This document shows positions 35,899 to 47,286 of a stretch of DNA of 64,000 nucleotides, piece after piece. This DNA comes from Rhodopirellula baltica (lineage in GTDB: Bacteria > Planctomycetota > Planctomycetia > Pirellulales > Pirellulaceae): assembly GCA_002901265.1 (NCBI GenBank), contig PPHI01000083.1:102982-166981 (forward strand). The letters run 5' to 3'. The number at the start of each line of letters is the position of its first letter. Position 1 is the stretch's first letter. Below the pieces are notes generated by a model that did no database searches, was not told the origin of the DNA, and saw nothing but the letters and a program-made list of their open reading frames with translations. A program made the position numbers and the translations under genes.

Positions 35899-36132
35899 AT
35901 GTTGGTACTGAGTCGCAAAGCTGGCGAGAAGTTGATGATCGGCGATGACGTTGTTTTGACGATCAACCGAATCTCTGGAAATCGCGTCGCCATCGGCATC
36001 GAAGCCCCCAAGGACGTGCGAATCATTCGAGGCGAGTTGAACAAAGCCGAGCTGCATCGCAGCGAGGCGACACCGAATACCGCCCCGATGGGCGATGCTC
36101 GAATCGCAGTAGCAAGTCGAGCGGAGGCATAG
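35899..36132 (+). CDS. csrA: Carbon storage regulator CsrA
   Basis: The ATG at 35899 gives a 77-residue protein beginning MLVLSRKAGEKLMIGDDVVL, the classic CsrA start, with VAIGIEAPKDVRIIRGEL completing the RNA-binding dimer core. The C-terminal 25 residues are variable. CsrA binds GGA motifs in mRNA leaders and controls translation of carbon, motility and biofilm genes. No FliW gene is nearby. The leader contains two GGA sites and direct repeats. A long hairpin follows the stop. Confidence 0.97.
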   Translation: MLVLSRKAGEKLMIGDDVVLTINRISGNRVAIGIEAPKDVRIIRGELNKAELHRSEATPNTAPMGDARIAVASRAEA

Positions 36133-36144
36133 CAAATTCGCCCG

Positions 36145-36203
36145 CGAGTTGGTCGGGGCGCGTTCGCTTTCACAGTCGCTGTGAACGTTGCGCCCCCAAC
36201 TCG
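36145..36203 (+). terminator. Long hairpin after csrA
   Basis: Outer arms CGAGTTGG (36145) and CCAACTCG (36196), a middle GGGGCGC/GCGCCCC and a perfect inner stem TTCACAG-TCG-CTGTGAA (36169-36185) make an extended hairpin. The following T-run is weak (ATTTTC), so it may act as a terminator or an RNA-stabilising element. Confidence 0.65.
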
Positions 36204-36266
36204 GGCATTTTCAGATCATCGCCTGTTGCTAATCTTTCGATCGCTGCATTTTTTTCTAGGCGCCAA

Positions 36267-37052
36267 TCAGTTCGACTGGCCAGCAGCCCAAACCGTTCCT
36301 TGAACGATCAGGTCCAAGAACACCTTGTCCTCGAAGGTTGAATTCGAGTGACCATAGGTGGTTCCGAAGACTCGTGCTTTGCCGTATTCGTTCGTCCAGA
36401 TGACTGGGTGGTCTTTCCCAGTGACTTCGCTGGTGCTCGTCGCTAGAACGGTCGTATACGGCCAGACCTTTTCGATGATGTACAGCTCGTCGTCCGCGAT
36501 TGTGTGGCCGTCGGGGAAAGATTTCATTGCCGGGTGATCTGGCTTGGACACATTGACTTTGTAGGCACTCCGGTGGTCGTGGCGACGGCTCGTCACACCG
36601 AGCAACTGCCGCCAGTTATCGATGTCAGCGCTGCGGTAGGTGTGCATCGCACAGTGGATCACGACCGCATTGAGCCCTTCGTGGTGTGGTTTGGTAATGC
36701 TGCGAATGTAGTCCGGGTCTGTTGTGTCGGCGAAGCATTCATTGTGAATGCAGACGTCGAAATCCTTGGCCCAACTTGAGTCCTTGTAGAAATCGATTTT
36801 GGCCTTGGTGCCGTTGCCGCCCTCGTTAACAACAGTCCACTGAACCGGGACGTCGTGCTTTTCGAACGCAAGCTGAAGAAGCTTGGTTTGGAAGTCGTAG
36901 TCGTGGCAGCATCCGCTCGTGATCAGAAGGACGCGAATCGGTTTGGCGCTTGCCTTCGTGGGCGTTTCTTCTGCTTGTGCTGGGCCTGTGAAAATCGCGG
37001 ATAGTGTCAGCAACAGGGTCATGCCGAAGCTGGCGAGTCGGTTGAAGGTCAT
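36267..37052 (-). CDS. ThuA domain protein, exported
   Basis: The ATG at 37052 gives 261 residues with a signal peptide (MTFNRLASFGMTLLLTLSAI, cleavage near AQA). The ThuA-like glutamine-amidotransferase fold is seen in RVLLITSGCCHDYDFQTKLL, DVCIHNECFADTTDPDYIRS, LNAVVIHCAMHTYR and HPVIWTNEYGKARVFGTTYG, then HSNSTF. In planctomycetes these proteins are exported and often near sugar-degrading genes; none is adjacent here. The frame is open to 37157, but the terminator hairpin of the upstream gene (37083-37147) lies within that part, which supports the shorter start. Confidence 0.88.
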   Translation of the reverse strand: MTFNRLASFGMTLLLTLSAIFTGPAQAEETPTKASAKPIRVLLITSGCCHDYDFQTKLLQLAFEKHDVPVQWTVVNEGGNGTKAKIDFYKDSSWAKDFDVCIHNECFADTTDPDYIRSITKPHHEGLNAVVIHCAMHTYRSADIDNWRQLLGVTSRRHDHRSAYKVNVSKPDHPAMKSFPDGHTIADDELYIIEKVWPYTTVLATSTSEVTGKDHPVIWTNEYGKARVFGTTYGHSNSTFEDKVFLDLIVQGTVWAAGQSN

Positions 37053-37082
37053 CGTTGGGCGTGGGCCATTCATGGGGTGGGA

Positions 37083-37147
37083 AAAAGCAACAAGGCACCG
37101 AGGCAACAAAGGACCACTTTGGGTTCTTTGTCGCCCCGATGCCTTGC
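37083..37147 (-). terminator. Long hairpin terminator of the DUF4912 gene
   Basis: Arms at 37091-37115 and 37122-37146 pair over about 25 bp. On the minus strand most imperfect positions become G-U pairs, and a T-rich run (TTGCTTTTTC) follows, so it terminates minus-strand transcription just before the thuA-like gene. Confidence 0.8.
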
Positions 37148-37196
37148 AATGATACACGGTTTTCGGGGGCTGATCTGGATTGCCAGCGAGTGAAGC

Positions 37197-38519
37197 TTAC
37201 AGCGCGTCTTTGACGTCAACCGCTTCAAGAACTTTGGTGTTCCGTTCAACAGCGATGACGGTTGTGCGTTGACGCATCCCGTCACGGCTTTCAGCGGTCA
37301 CTGGCAAGACTTGGCGTTTGTCGGGCAGTTTCATCCGCACGGTAAAGGTTCCGTCGTTTTGCAATTTGACGGGGCGACCGCCAAGTGAGACCGACGATCC
37401 GGCTGAGGTTTTGCCGAAGACGATCAACTCGGCGTCGACTTCGAAAGGCAGCTTTGATTGACGAAGTAGCGTCGGGTCGGCGGCCGAAGTGGCGTTGCCG
37501 TTTCGTGAAGGCATCGACCGATGAAGACGCTCTTCGAAGATCTCCTTCAGGTCGCTGTTCTCGCTGTCATATCCGCCGCTCAGCGAATAGATCCGCTCGT
37601 AGTCGTCAGCGATGTCTTGCCAGTGTTCGTCGAGGCGTTCGCAATCGCCGGGGCTAGGCGTTTCGACAATGTTGCTGCGGCAGAGCGTGTGGAATTGATC
37701 GTCCGAGGTGAGGTAGCCGATGGCGACCCGGAATCGCGAGGGCGGATCCTGGACATCGATGTACCAGGTATCAACGCCGCCGTGGATGGCGATATCGCGT
37801 TGGACGGTTTCGGCGCAGTTATTTGAAACGTCTTCAACCGACATGACGCGCAGGACGGGGGTGGCGGTGTGCCAGCGTTCGGCGAGCGATGATTCGGCGC
37901 GGGAGACACTAGCGCGGGTGATTTCCCAGGTCGCTTGCAACCAGTACGAGTCCCGGACCATCAGGACGATTCGGTCGCGGTGTGGATCGGCGGACTTGTG
38001 AGAGCCGTTTCGCATTGCCGCGCCGCCGACCAGTGTTCCGGTCGAGAGATCGCGGTGGCGTTCGGCTTGTTCTTTCTGGCGGCGCAGTTGGGCGCGAATG
38101 CGAGCAGTTTTGGCGGAAACTTTGGGGCCGCGCATTTCTGGAAGTGGGCGGTCGTTCAGCGACACGCTGCCGCCGCGAGCTTTCGTTTTCGTACGGCTAC
38201 GCTTAGCCGTTGTTGATGCTGGGGAGCTTTCGCGTACAGGTGTACGAGGGCTAGCTGAACGCGAGGGTTTCTTTTCGGATGCGCCGTTGGGGCGTGCGTT
38301 GGCAGATTGTGAACGCGGAGAGGTGGACTTCGCAGACTTGGTTTTGGTGGTGGCTCCGGTAGCGGCGTTGGCCTTGCGACGGAGTCGTCGCTGCGTCTTG
38401 CTAATCGCGTCGACCAACTCGTCTTTTCTCATCCCGTGCCAGCCTTCGATGCCGTAGTTCTTGGCCAAGGTGGCGAGCTCTCGACGTGTCTGGGATTTGA
38501 GATCTGCAGTCGTGATCAA
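37197..38519 (-). CDS. Rho N-terminal-like plus DUF4912 protein
   Basis: A 440-residue protein. Residues about 5-45 (LKSQTRRELATLAKNYGIEG then WHGMRKDELVDAIS) form a Rho-N/SAP-like helix-extended-loop-helix nucleic-acid-binding motif. Residues about 48-180 are a basic low-complexity linker of Ser, Arg, Lys, Thr and Ala. Residues about 185-330 form DUF4912 (RIVLMVRDSYWLQATWEITR, VDTWYIDVQDPPSRFRVAIG). The last 90 residues are beta-rich (ELIVFGKTSAGSSVSLGGRP). It is probably a nucleic-acid- or glycan-associated protein. It is transcribed from a 750-base gap shared with the ATP synthase operon. Confidence 0.85.
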   Translation of the reverse strand: MITTADLKSQTRRELATLAKNYGIEGWHGMRKDELVDAISKTQRRLRRKANAATGATTKTKSAKSTSPRSQSANARPNGASEKKPSRSASPRTPVRESSPASTTAKRSRTKTKARGGSVSLNDRPLPEMRGPKVSAKTARIRAQLRRQKEQAERHRDLSTGTLVGGAAMRNGSHKSADPHRDRIVLMVRDSYWLQATWEITRASVSRAESSLAERWHTATPVLRVMSVEDVSNNCAETVQRDIAIHGGVDTWYIDVQDPPSRFRVAIGYLTSDDQFHTLCRSNIVETPSPGDCERLDEHWQDIADDYERIYSLSGGYDSENSDLKEIFEERLHRSMPSRNGNATSAADPTLLRQSKLPFEVDAELIVFGKTSAGSSVSLGGRPVKLQNDGTFTVRMKLPDKRQVLPVTAESRDGMRQRTTVIAVERNTKVLEAVDVKDAL

Positions 38520-39272
38520 AGCTCTATCTCCGGATATTTATTTAGTCATGCGGCTGGGGCGGGGGCGATTGGCTGAAACGTGCCGATTGTGAAGCGACGA
38601 GTAGCCGACGACCGCAGGAGCGATCGAGACGCGATGCACGCCAAGGTACCAGAGCCGTCAACTACTTCAGAAAAGGTCCTGACGTTGCTCAGCATTGGGG
38701 CGCTCGCAGTTCACAAATTGATGACACGCAAATATTCCAGGCCAACTTGGTCGATTGCTACCAGCTCTCCCGAATCGGGTGCAACTGGTCCCAAAGAGTG
38801 GGGTTTGGCGGGGTCACCGTGCCGCTCAGGAGCCTCTAAAGGAGTAATCAACACCACAACCATTATGCCAGCCGTTTGGAAAACTTCTAGACTCCGTTTG
38901 GCTTAATCCTGCGGTTCGGGGATGATTTTTCAAGTTAGTCCTGCTAAGGCGGGCGGGTTTCCAGTCGGAAAATTTTTGGAGATGTTTTTTTACCCCCTAA
39001 ACGGAAAAGACGGACTGCCTGTTGTGAAAATCATTGCGTTTCTGCGAACTCAGCCAGCGATGAGGCGTGGGAGAGGTCGATCAGGCCTCTTCAACCGGAA
39101 GACAATCCCGCCGAAAGCGGGCGTGATGTGTGCGTACGCAGGTGTGCAAAAAACTGCGGCTAACGGTCGCCCCTCCTATCTCTTTCGATCGAGTTAGTCA
39201 CACTCTGTCCCGACGAAGCTGCCCCGCACGAGGCGTGCGGGCGTAACGCGTTGTTCTGGTACGAGGTCAATA
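38520..39272. other. Divergent intergenic region upstream of the atp operon
   Basis: About 750 bases without a credible gene. It must contain the promoter of the ATP synthase operon and that of the DUF4912 gene. A GC-rich hairpin (39223-39241) lies 31 bases before the first atp start. No further known element was recognised. Confidence 0.55.
39223..39241 (+). promoter_or_regulatory. Leader hairpin in front of the atp operon
   Basis: CCCGCACG and CGTGCGGG form an 8-bp stem with loop AGG, 31 bases before the TTG start of the AtpZ-like gene. No T-run follows, so it is more likely a leader structure than a terminator. Confidence 0.45.
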
Positions 39273-39638
39273 TTGAGCAAGGATCAAGAACATCGCCGAG
39301 CTGCCCTGTCGGACTCGGATCAGCGGGTGGGTTCGTCACCGCGAATGTCAACCGCGCCTTGGTTGCGGCTGACGGGTGCTGGCTTGGAGCTGGCATTTGT
39401 CGCAACGCTGTTTGGTGGCATCGGAGCAGTCGTGGACCGGGCCGTTGGTTCCGAACGTCCACTGGGGCTCGCAATGGGAGGGCTTGTCGGGTTCTCGCTG
39501 GGGATGATTCGGTTCATCCGGTTGGCGACCCAGACCTCCAAGGCTCAACGTGAAGTTGAGGTTCGAGTCGAGGGGCATCGCTCCGATCAAGCAGACGAGC
39601 AGTTGACGCCGCGCGACAAGCAGCGACATGACAAATAG
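39273..39638 (+). CDS. atpZ: AtpZ-like small membrane protein of the ATP synthase operon
   Basis: A 121-residue protein (TTG start; the ATG at 39345 is an alternative) with two membrane helices at about 30-75 (LRLTGAGLELAFVATLFGGI, GLAMGGLVGFSLGMIRFIRL) and charged ends. This matches AtpZ/AtpI-type proteins encoded before atpB, which aid assembly of the c ring or magnesium/calcium handling. It is the first gene of the operon and precedes the AtpI-like gene by about 100 bases. Confidence 0.78.
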   Translation: MSKDQEHRRAALSDSDQRVGSSPRMSTAPWLRLTGAGLELAFVATLFGGIGAVVDRAVGSERPLGLAMGGLVGFSLGMIRFIRLATQTSKAQREVEVRVEGHRSDQADEQLTPRDKQRHDK

Positions 39639-39740
39639 TAAGCCTCGCGAAACGAGTGCTGCGAAGCGATTGCGACCAGGTCGCGTTAGAAATTCACGTT
39701 CAGAAGTTCACATTCAAATCTCATCAAGCGAACGTTCATT

Positions 39741-40262
39741 TTGGCCACTGTTACTGCACGACCGATCGAGCCGAGTCACCTCGCAGGGATGATCTCCTTG
39801 CGTGGGTTGGTTGCGGTTGGGATGACGTGGTTGTGTGGCGCCGGGATGACCGCACTCGCTGCCCTTCAGGTAGCGTCCGAAACAGGTGAACTGTTAGTTG
39901 CGGTTTGTGTCGGTAGCGGCTTGATTGCGTTGGCCGCGGGCCTTCCCGGTGCGCTGCTTGAGGCGTTCCGTAAGCGACCGGTTGAGGCTGCTGTGAACAA
40001 CGTTGCGCCTGTCACCACAGGTTTTTTCGTCGGAGTGCTGATTCGTCTCGTTGGGACTGTTGCACTTGCGGCATTGTGCAGGTATCAATTGCCCGCCGCT
40101 GGTGAACAGATCGCCGCGGCGATCTTGATTTGGTACGTCAGTTTGACGGCCACAGAAGTCATCACGCTTGCCCACGCCTTGTCAAAGCGTGATTCGCTGG
40201 TAAGCCCAGGTCACAAGTTCGCGGATTCCACCCGCTCAAAAGTCAATCCATCGGTTCAATGA
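39741..40262 (+). CDS. atpI: ATP synthase subunit I-like protein (AtpI)
   Basis: A 173-residue protein from a TTG start with four hydrophobic segments (LRGLVAVGMTWLCGAGMTAL, LLVAVCVGSGLIALAAGLPG, TTGFFVGVLIRLVGTVALAA, IAAAILIWYVSLTATEVITL). The position directly before atpB, with a four-base ATGA overlap, and the topology match AtpI, a chaperone for c-ring assembly. Sequence identity to known AtpI is not obvious by eye, so the name relies on context. Confidence 0.7.
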   Translation: MATVTARPIEPSHLAGMISLRGLVAVGMTWLCGAGMTALAALQVASETGELLVAVCVGSGLIALAAGLPGALLEAFRKRPVEAAVNNVAPVTTGFFVGVLIRLVGTVALAALCRYQLPAAGEQIAAAILIWYVSLTATEVITLAHALSKRDSLVSPGHKFADSTRSKVNPSVQ

Positions 40263-41296
40263 ATCTGTTTTTAGCCGCTGCCGATAATCCGATCTCGCAC
40301 GTCGTGCCCCACCGGTTGCACGAGAAGCCGCTATTCACGATTGATGTTGGCGGTGGGGATATCCCCGCGCTGTTTATCGAAGACGGCAAGTACAGCTTTT
40401 ACATCACCAACCACCTGATGATGACTGCCGTTACGGCGATCGCTGTGATGTTGGTGTTTGCTTATGTCGCGACGAAAGTTCGCGTCAAAGGCCAGGGCTT
40501 AGACGCCTATCAAACGAAGGGCCGGTTGGCTCAAGTTTTCGAGACAATTTGTTGGTTCATTCGTGACGAAGTCGTCCGTCCGAACTTGCATGAAAAGACC
40601 GACCGCTACATCCCGTATGTCTGGACGGTGTTCTTCTTTATCTTGTTCGCCAACATCCTCGGTCTGATCCCATTTGGTGCCGGTTTGCACATGGGAGCGT
40701 TGCCGATGTCGGACCACGCCGCGCATTTTGGTCACTGGGGAGGAACGGCGACGGGTAACCTTTCGCTCAACATCATGTTGGCGATGTGCAGTTTCATTGC
40801 CATCGTCGGCATCGGTATTTATGAAACAGGTGCGAAGACGTTTTTCTCGCACTTCAATCCGATCGGCTGGGACGGACCGAAGTTGATGTCCTATGGGATC
40901 GGGTTGCCACTGTACGTCCTTGAATGGATGGGCTTGATTATCAAGTGCGTCGTGTTGGCCATGCGTTTGTTTGGCACGATGATGGCGGGTCACTTGGTTG
41001 TCGCCGCAATTGTGGGATTGGTCTTCGCGGCCGCTTCCGTCTCGCAGTTGCTTGGTTATGGTGTCTGGGTCGCGGTCGTGCTCGGCTGTATCGCGTTGAC
41101 CTTGCTGGAGCTTTTCATCTGCTTGCTGCAAGCGTTCATCTTCACCTTCTTGACGGTGTTGTTCATCGCGACGGTATCGCACGATCACCACGATCATGAC
41201 CACGAACACGAACATGATCCGCTGGGCGACGAAGCTCAGATGGACCTGGATAAGTTTACCGATCCGGCCCGCTTGGCCGGTTTGGCTGACGCATAA
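40259..41296 (+). CDS. atpB: ATP synthase Fo subunit a
   Basis: A 345-residue polytopic protein. Signatures include YIPYVWTVFFFILFANILGL, VLEWMGLIIKCVVLAMRLFG (with the essential Arg in AMRLFGTMMAGH) and LLQAFIFTFLTVLFIATVSH. It forms the two half-channels that guide protons to the c ring. The C-terminus carries a His/Asp/Glu-rich tail (DHHDHDHEHEHD) followed by about 30 acidic residues, longer than usual. It starts within the atpI stop (ATGA), implying coupled translation. Confidence 0.96.
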   Translation: MNLFLAAADNPISHVVPHRLHEKPLFTIDVGGGDIPALFIEDGKYSFYITNHLMMTAVTAIAVMLVFAYVATKVRVKGQGLDAYQTKGRLAQVFETICWFIRDEVVRPNLHEKTDRYIPYVWTVFFFILFANILGLIPFGAGLHMGALPMSDHAAHFGHWGGTATGNLSLNIMLAMCSFIAIVGIGIYETGAKTFFSHFNPIGWDGPKLMSYGIGLPLYVLEWMGLIIKCVVLAMRLFGTMMAGHLVVAAIVGLVFAAASVSQLLGYGVWVAVVLGCIALTLLELFICLLQAFIFTFLTVLFIATVSHDHHDHDHEHEHDPLGDEAQMDLDKFTDPARLAGLADA

Positions 41297-41384
41297 CTTT
41301 GTTTACTTAACCCTTTGACTTTCCCCTTTTTTGATTTCCCGCTCGGTGCGGGCGACGAAAGACTTCCTAGGAGCGAAACGAGAG

Positions 41385-41627
41385 ATGATTGACTTCGCAA
41401 TGTTGTTGGCACAGGACGCAGGTTTCGGCACGATGGGTGTCGGTCTGGCCATGGGTTTGGCGATTATCGGTGCCAGCTTGGGCATTGGTCGAATTGGCGG
41501 TAACGCCGTTGAAGCGATCGCACGTCAGCCTGAAGCGAGCGGAACGATCAGCACCCAGATGCTGATTTCGGCCGCTCTGATCGAAGGGGTGACCGTTGTC
41601 GCTCTGATTCTGATGTTCCTGAAATAA
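41385..41627 (+). CDS. atpE: ATP synthase Fo subunit c
   Basis: The ATG at 41385 gives 80 residues with two membrane helices and the polar loop ARQPEA. The ion-binding carboxylate is the Glu in ALIEGVTVVALI. The Na+-type residues are missing: no Ser/Thr after this Glu, and the Gln of helix 1 is replaced by a hydrophobic residue. Proton coupling is thus expected. A GGCCGA/TCGGCC hairpin follows (41652-41674), perhaps protecting the message so that c can be made in excess. Confidence 0.96.
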   Translation: MIDFAMLLAQDAGFGTMGVGLAMGLAIIGASLGIGRIGGNAVEAIARQPEASGTISTQMLISAALIEGVTVVALILMFLK

Positions 41628-41651
41628 GTGGACGTTGGCGAGTCTCTCGGC

Positions 41652-41674
41652 GGCCGATGGGATCACTCTCGGCC
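41652..41674 (+). promoter_or_regulatory. Intergenic hairpin between atpE and atpF
   Basis: GGCCGA and TCGGCC pair over six bases with an 11-base loop in the 170-base atpE-atpF spacer. There is no T-run. It could stabilise the upstream atpE message or attenuate transcription; chance is possible. Confidence 0.35.
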
Positions 41675-41801
41675 AGACCGGTGTGGCTCGCAGTTCATTT
41701 CGTCCATTCCGGATTGCGTGAAACGACGCTCGGTACAGTGATGATTGTGCCGACGGCTGTCCCACGCAGGCCGATCCTGATGCACCCATCAAGGTAAGTT
41801 G

Positions 41802-42503
41802 ATGTCGATGTTGAAAACCTTGCTGCTCGCTTGCGTTCTCGTTTTGACGGTGCCCGCGAGCAACTTTGCCAGCGCCGCTGACGAAACCGAAGCAGGTCAG
41901 GCGCAGGCGACCGAAACCCACGGCACGGTCGAGGGTGATGAAGTACACGCAGACGCTGAAGGCGAACACGACGAAGCCGGACACGGTGGCCACGACAGTA
42001 GCCAGATGCCTCCGATCTTGTCGTTCGACCCGGGGGCTGCTGTTGCCAACCTGGCAATCTTCTTGGGCGTATTCCTGATTCTGGCAAAGTTCGTTTGGCC
42101 GGTCATCCTCGGTGGCCTCAAGGCTCGCGAAGACAAGATCCACAGCGACTTGCATCAGGCACAGGAAGCCAACGAGAAGGCTCAGCAAATTCTCGCAGAC
42201 TACGAAAAGAAAGTGGCCGAAGCCTCCGCCGAAGCTCAAACGATTCTGGCTGATGCTCGCAAGGACGCCCAGTCAAACGCCACCCGAATTGTCGACGAAG
42301 CGAAAGCCGAAGCCGCTCGCCAAAGCGAACGTGCTCAAGCCGATATCGAGACCGCCAAGAAAGTTGCGTTGGCGGAAATCGCCGACCAAACTTCGGCCGT
42401 CGCGATGAGCGTCGCCAAGCAAGTCGTCGGTCGTGAATTGCAACCGAGCGACCATGCGGACTTGATCCGCAACGCGCTCGATCAGATCCCAAGTAAGAAC
42501 TGA
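41802..42503 (+). CDS. atpF: ATP synthase Fo subunit b with signal peptide and His-rich leader
   Basis: From the ATG at 41802, 233 residues. Residues 1-25 look like a cleavable signal peptide (LKTLLLACVLVLTVPASNFA, cleavage near ASA). Residues about 27-70 are rich in Glu, Asp and His (VHADAEGEHDEAGHGGHD). The true subunit b follows: one membrane helix (ANLAIFLGVFLILAKFVWPV) and a long coiled coil to the end. The usual subunit b starts near the helix, so about 65 residues are additional and would face the periplasm. Subunit b is the peripheral stator. Confidence 0.93.
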   Translation: MSMLKTLLLACVLVLTVPASNFASAADETEAGQAQATETHGTVEGDEVHADAEGEHDEAGHGGHDSSQMPPILSFDPGAAVANLAIFLGVFLILAKFVWPVILGGLKAREDKIHSDLHQAQEANEKAQQILADYEKKVAEASAEAQTILADARKDAQSNATRIVDEAKAEAARQSERAQADIETAKKVALAEIADQTSAVAMSVAKQVVGRELQPSDHADLIRNALDQIPSKN

Positions 42504-42563
42504 AGAATGAAAACTGATCGCGATGCCACGACCGTGTGGCGTCGCTAACGTTTGGAAGCATCG

Positions 42564-43190
42564 ATGGAAAATTCTCAAGCGGTTGAACACGAAACGGTGA
42601 TGGACACCGGTGCCGAGCAGTTGGGCAAAACCTACGCTCAGGCACTGATGGCAGCGGCCAGCAAGTCCGGTCTCGCCGAAAAGGTGGTCGATCAACTTGG
42701 CATCCTGGTCAATGAATATTTGGCCGGTAGCCCAAAGCTGGCGGCAGCGTTCGCTTCGCCTCGAATCGACGTCGAAGAAAAGCAGCGAATCATCGCCAAA
42801 ATCTTTGATGGCGAGTTTGATCCGATGCTGGTCAACTTCCTCAAAGTGATGGCCTCCCGTGGACGTCTCGGTTACGTCAGTGCCGTTTACGATGGTGCAC
42901 AGAAAAAGCTTGACGAGATGAGCGGTCGTGTGCTTGCCAAAGTCAAAACGGCTGTGCCATTGGATGACACCCTTCGTGCCTCGATCATCGAAAGCCTTGG
43001 TGGCAAGTTGGGCAAGCAAGTCCGGCTGCAAGAGGTTGTCGACCAAAAACTGATCGGCGGCATGGTGATCCGAGTCGGTGACACCGTGTTCGATAACAGC
43101 GTCGCTGGCCGAATCGACTCGATCGGCAAGCGGGCAAAACAAGGCTTCTCGGCAAAGCTCTCCGAGAAGTTTGCGAACCTAGTTGATTAA
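42564..43190 (+). CDS. atpH: ATP synthase F1 subunit delta
   Basis: From the ATG at 42564, 208 residues. The N-terminal six-helix domain starts about residue 20 (LGKTYAQALMAAASKSGLAE), and the C-terminal part has LQEVVDQKLIGGMVIRVGDT, the classical OSCP/delta signature. It links the stator to the alpha-beta hexamer. About 18 extra residues precede the domain. It follows atpF by 60 bases. Confidence 0.95.
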   Translation: MENSQAVEHETVMDTGAEQLGKTYAQALMAAASKSGLAEKVVDQLGILVNEYLAGSPKLAAAFASPRIDVEEKQRIIAKIFDGEFDPMLVNFLKVMASRGRLGYVSAVYDGAQKKLDEMSGRVLAKVKTAVPLDDTLRASIIESLGGKLGKQVRLQEVVDQKLIGGMVIRVGDTVFDNSVAGRIDSIGKRAKQGFSAKLSEKFANLVD

Positions 43191-43272
43191 CACTTCACGA
43201 TGCCACCCAGCGTTCCCCAGCGGTGGCGATCAAACCATACAAAAGCCTTTTTAACATTCGCACTAGATTGCC

Positions 43273-44787
43273 ATGAAATTCAATAGCGACGAAATCGCAA
43301 CGGTCTTGCAGCAAGAGATCGAAAACTTCGATAGCAAGATCGATGTCCGCGAAGTCGGTTCGGTCCTCGAAGTCGGTGACGGTATCGCTCGCGTTTATGG
43401 GCTGTCCGGTGTGATGGCCGGTGAAATGGTCGAGTTCGAAAACGGCTCGATCGGTCTGGCATTTAACTTGGAAGAAAACAGCGTCGGGGTGATCATCCTC
43501 GGCGATTACCTGACCATCCAAGAAGGCGAAGAAGTCAAAGCACTCGGTACGCTATTGAGCGTTCCCGCTGGTGACGCTGTCGTCGGTCGCGTTCTAGACC
43601 CACTCGGTAACCCACTGGACGGCAAAGGTCCTGTTCAAACCGATGTGACTCGTCCCGTCGAAATCATCGCAACCGGCGTTGCCGAGCGTCAGCCCGTGAT
43701 GGAGCCGATGCAGACCGGTATCAAAGCGATCGACGCGATGACTCCGATCGGACGCGGCCAGCGTGAACTCGTCATCGGTGACCGAAAAACGGGTAAAACC
43801 GCCATCGCGATTGACGCGATCCTGAACCAAAAAGGCAAAGGCGTTAAGTGCTTCTACATCGCGATCGGCCAGAAAGATAGCTCGGTCGCGAGCGTCGTCG
43901 ATGTCTTGGAAAAACACGGTGCGATGGAATACACCACCGTCATCAGCGCCGGTGCGAGTGCCCCTGCCCCGTTGCAGTACATTGCACCGTACGCCGGTAC
44001 CGCGATGGCCGAGCACTTTATGTTCAACGGCGGACATGCACTGGTCGTCTATGATGATTTGAGCAAGCAAGCGACCGCTTATCGTCAGATGAGCTTGCTG
44101 ATGCGTCGTCCACCAGGACGTGAAGCTTACCCCGGTGACGTTTTCTACTGCCACAGCCGTCTGCTGGAACGTTCCAGCAAACTGTCTGATGAACTGGGCG
44201 GCGGATCGATCACCAGCTTGCCGATCATCGAAACCCTCGAAGGCGAAGTTTCGGCGTATATCCCGACCAACGTGATTTCGATCACCGACGGACAGATCTA
44301 CGTACAACCCGACTTGTTCTTCTCCGGTGTTCGCCCCGCGATGAACCCCGGTATCTCGGTTTCTCGCGTAGGCGGTAACGCTCAGATCAAAGCGATGAAG
44401 AAAGTCGCCGGCGGTCTGCGTCTTGACTTGGCAGCCTTCCGTGCTTTGGAGGCGTTCGCACAACTCGGTACCGACCTGGACCCCGCGACCCAAGCTCAGC
44501 TGGACCGCGGTTACCGCATGGTCGAGTTGCTCAAGCAGCCACAGTACCAACCGCTGTCCGTCGCCGAGCAGGTTTGCTCGCTGTACGCCGGCACCAAAGG
44601 CTTCTTGGATGACGTCGAAATCAAGACGGTTCAGCAGTGGGAAAAAGACTACCTGCAGTTCATCCATGACAAGCACAGCAGCTTGCTGACCAAGATCGTT
44701 GAAGTCGGCGATTTGACCGAAGAAGTCGTCGGAATGCTGGAAACCGCAATCAAAGACTTCAAAGCCGGTTACAAGCCCGCTGCCTAA
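43273..44787 (+). CDS. atpA: ATP synthase F1 subunit alpha
   Basis: A 504-residue protein with the normal length. The P-loop is GDRKTGKT at 169-176, with the catalytic-fold markers [20 protein letters not shown] before it, and [60 protein letters not shown] after it. It forms the non-catalytic nucleotide-binding half of the hexamer. Codon use is strongly biased, as expected of a highly expressed gene. Confidence 0.99.
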   Translation: MKFNSDEIATVLQQEIENFDSKIDVREVGSVLEVGDGIARVYGLSGVMAGEMVEFENGSIGLAFNLEENSVGVIILGDYLTIQEGEEVKALGTLLSVPAGDAVVGRVLDPLGNPLDGKGPVQTDVTRPVEIIATGVAERQPVMEPMQTGIKAIDAMTPIGRGQRELVIGDRKTGKTAIAIDAILNQKGKGVKCFYIAIGQKDSSVASVVDVLEKHGAMEYTTVISAGASAPAPLQYIAPYAGTAMAEHFMFNGGHALVVYDDLSKQATAYRQMSLLMRRPPGREAYPGDVFYCHSRLLERSSKLSDELGGGSITSLPIIETLEGEVSAYIPTNVISITDGQIYVQPDLFFSGVRPAMNPGISVSRVGGNAQIKAMKKVAGGLRLDLAAFRALEAFAQLGTDLDPATQAQLDRGYRMVELLKQPQYQPLSVAEQVCSLYAGTKGFLDDVEIKTVQQWEKDYLQFIHDKHSSLLTKIVEVGDLTEEVVGMLETAIKDFKAGYKPAA

Positions 44788-44866
44788 TTCGGGCCTTTCG
44801 GCTTCACGGACGGGTCCCCGGATCCGATTGTTTTAACAACGAACAACACCATTCCTTTTACGTTTC

Positions 44867-47283
<2,417 letters not shown>

Positions 47284-47286
47284 GCC

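Noticed and set aside
38922..39197. A 91-codon frame upstream of the atp operon
   Set aside because: Composition unlike the neighbours, no start signal and no recognisable family; it lies where the operon promoter is expected.
43594..44676. A 360-codon open frame on the minus strand inside atpA
   Set aside because: It is antisense to a highly conserved gene with strong codon bias, which often leaves the opposite strand open; its translation resembles no protein.
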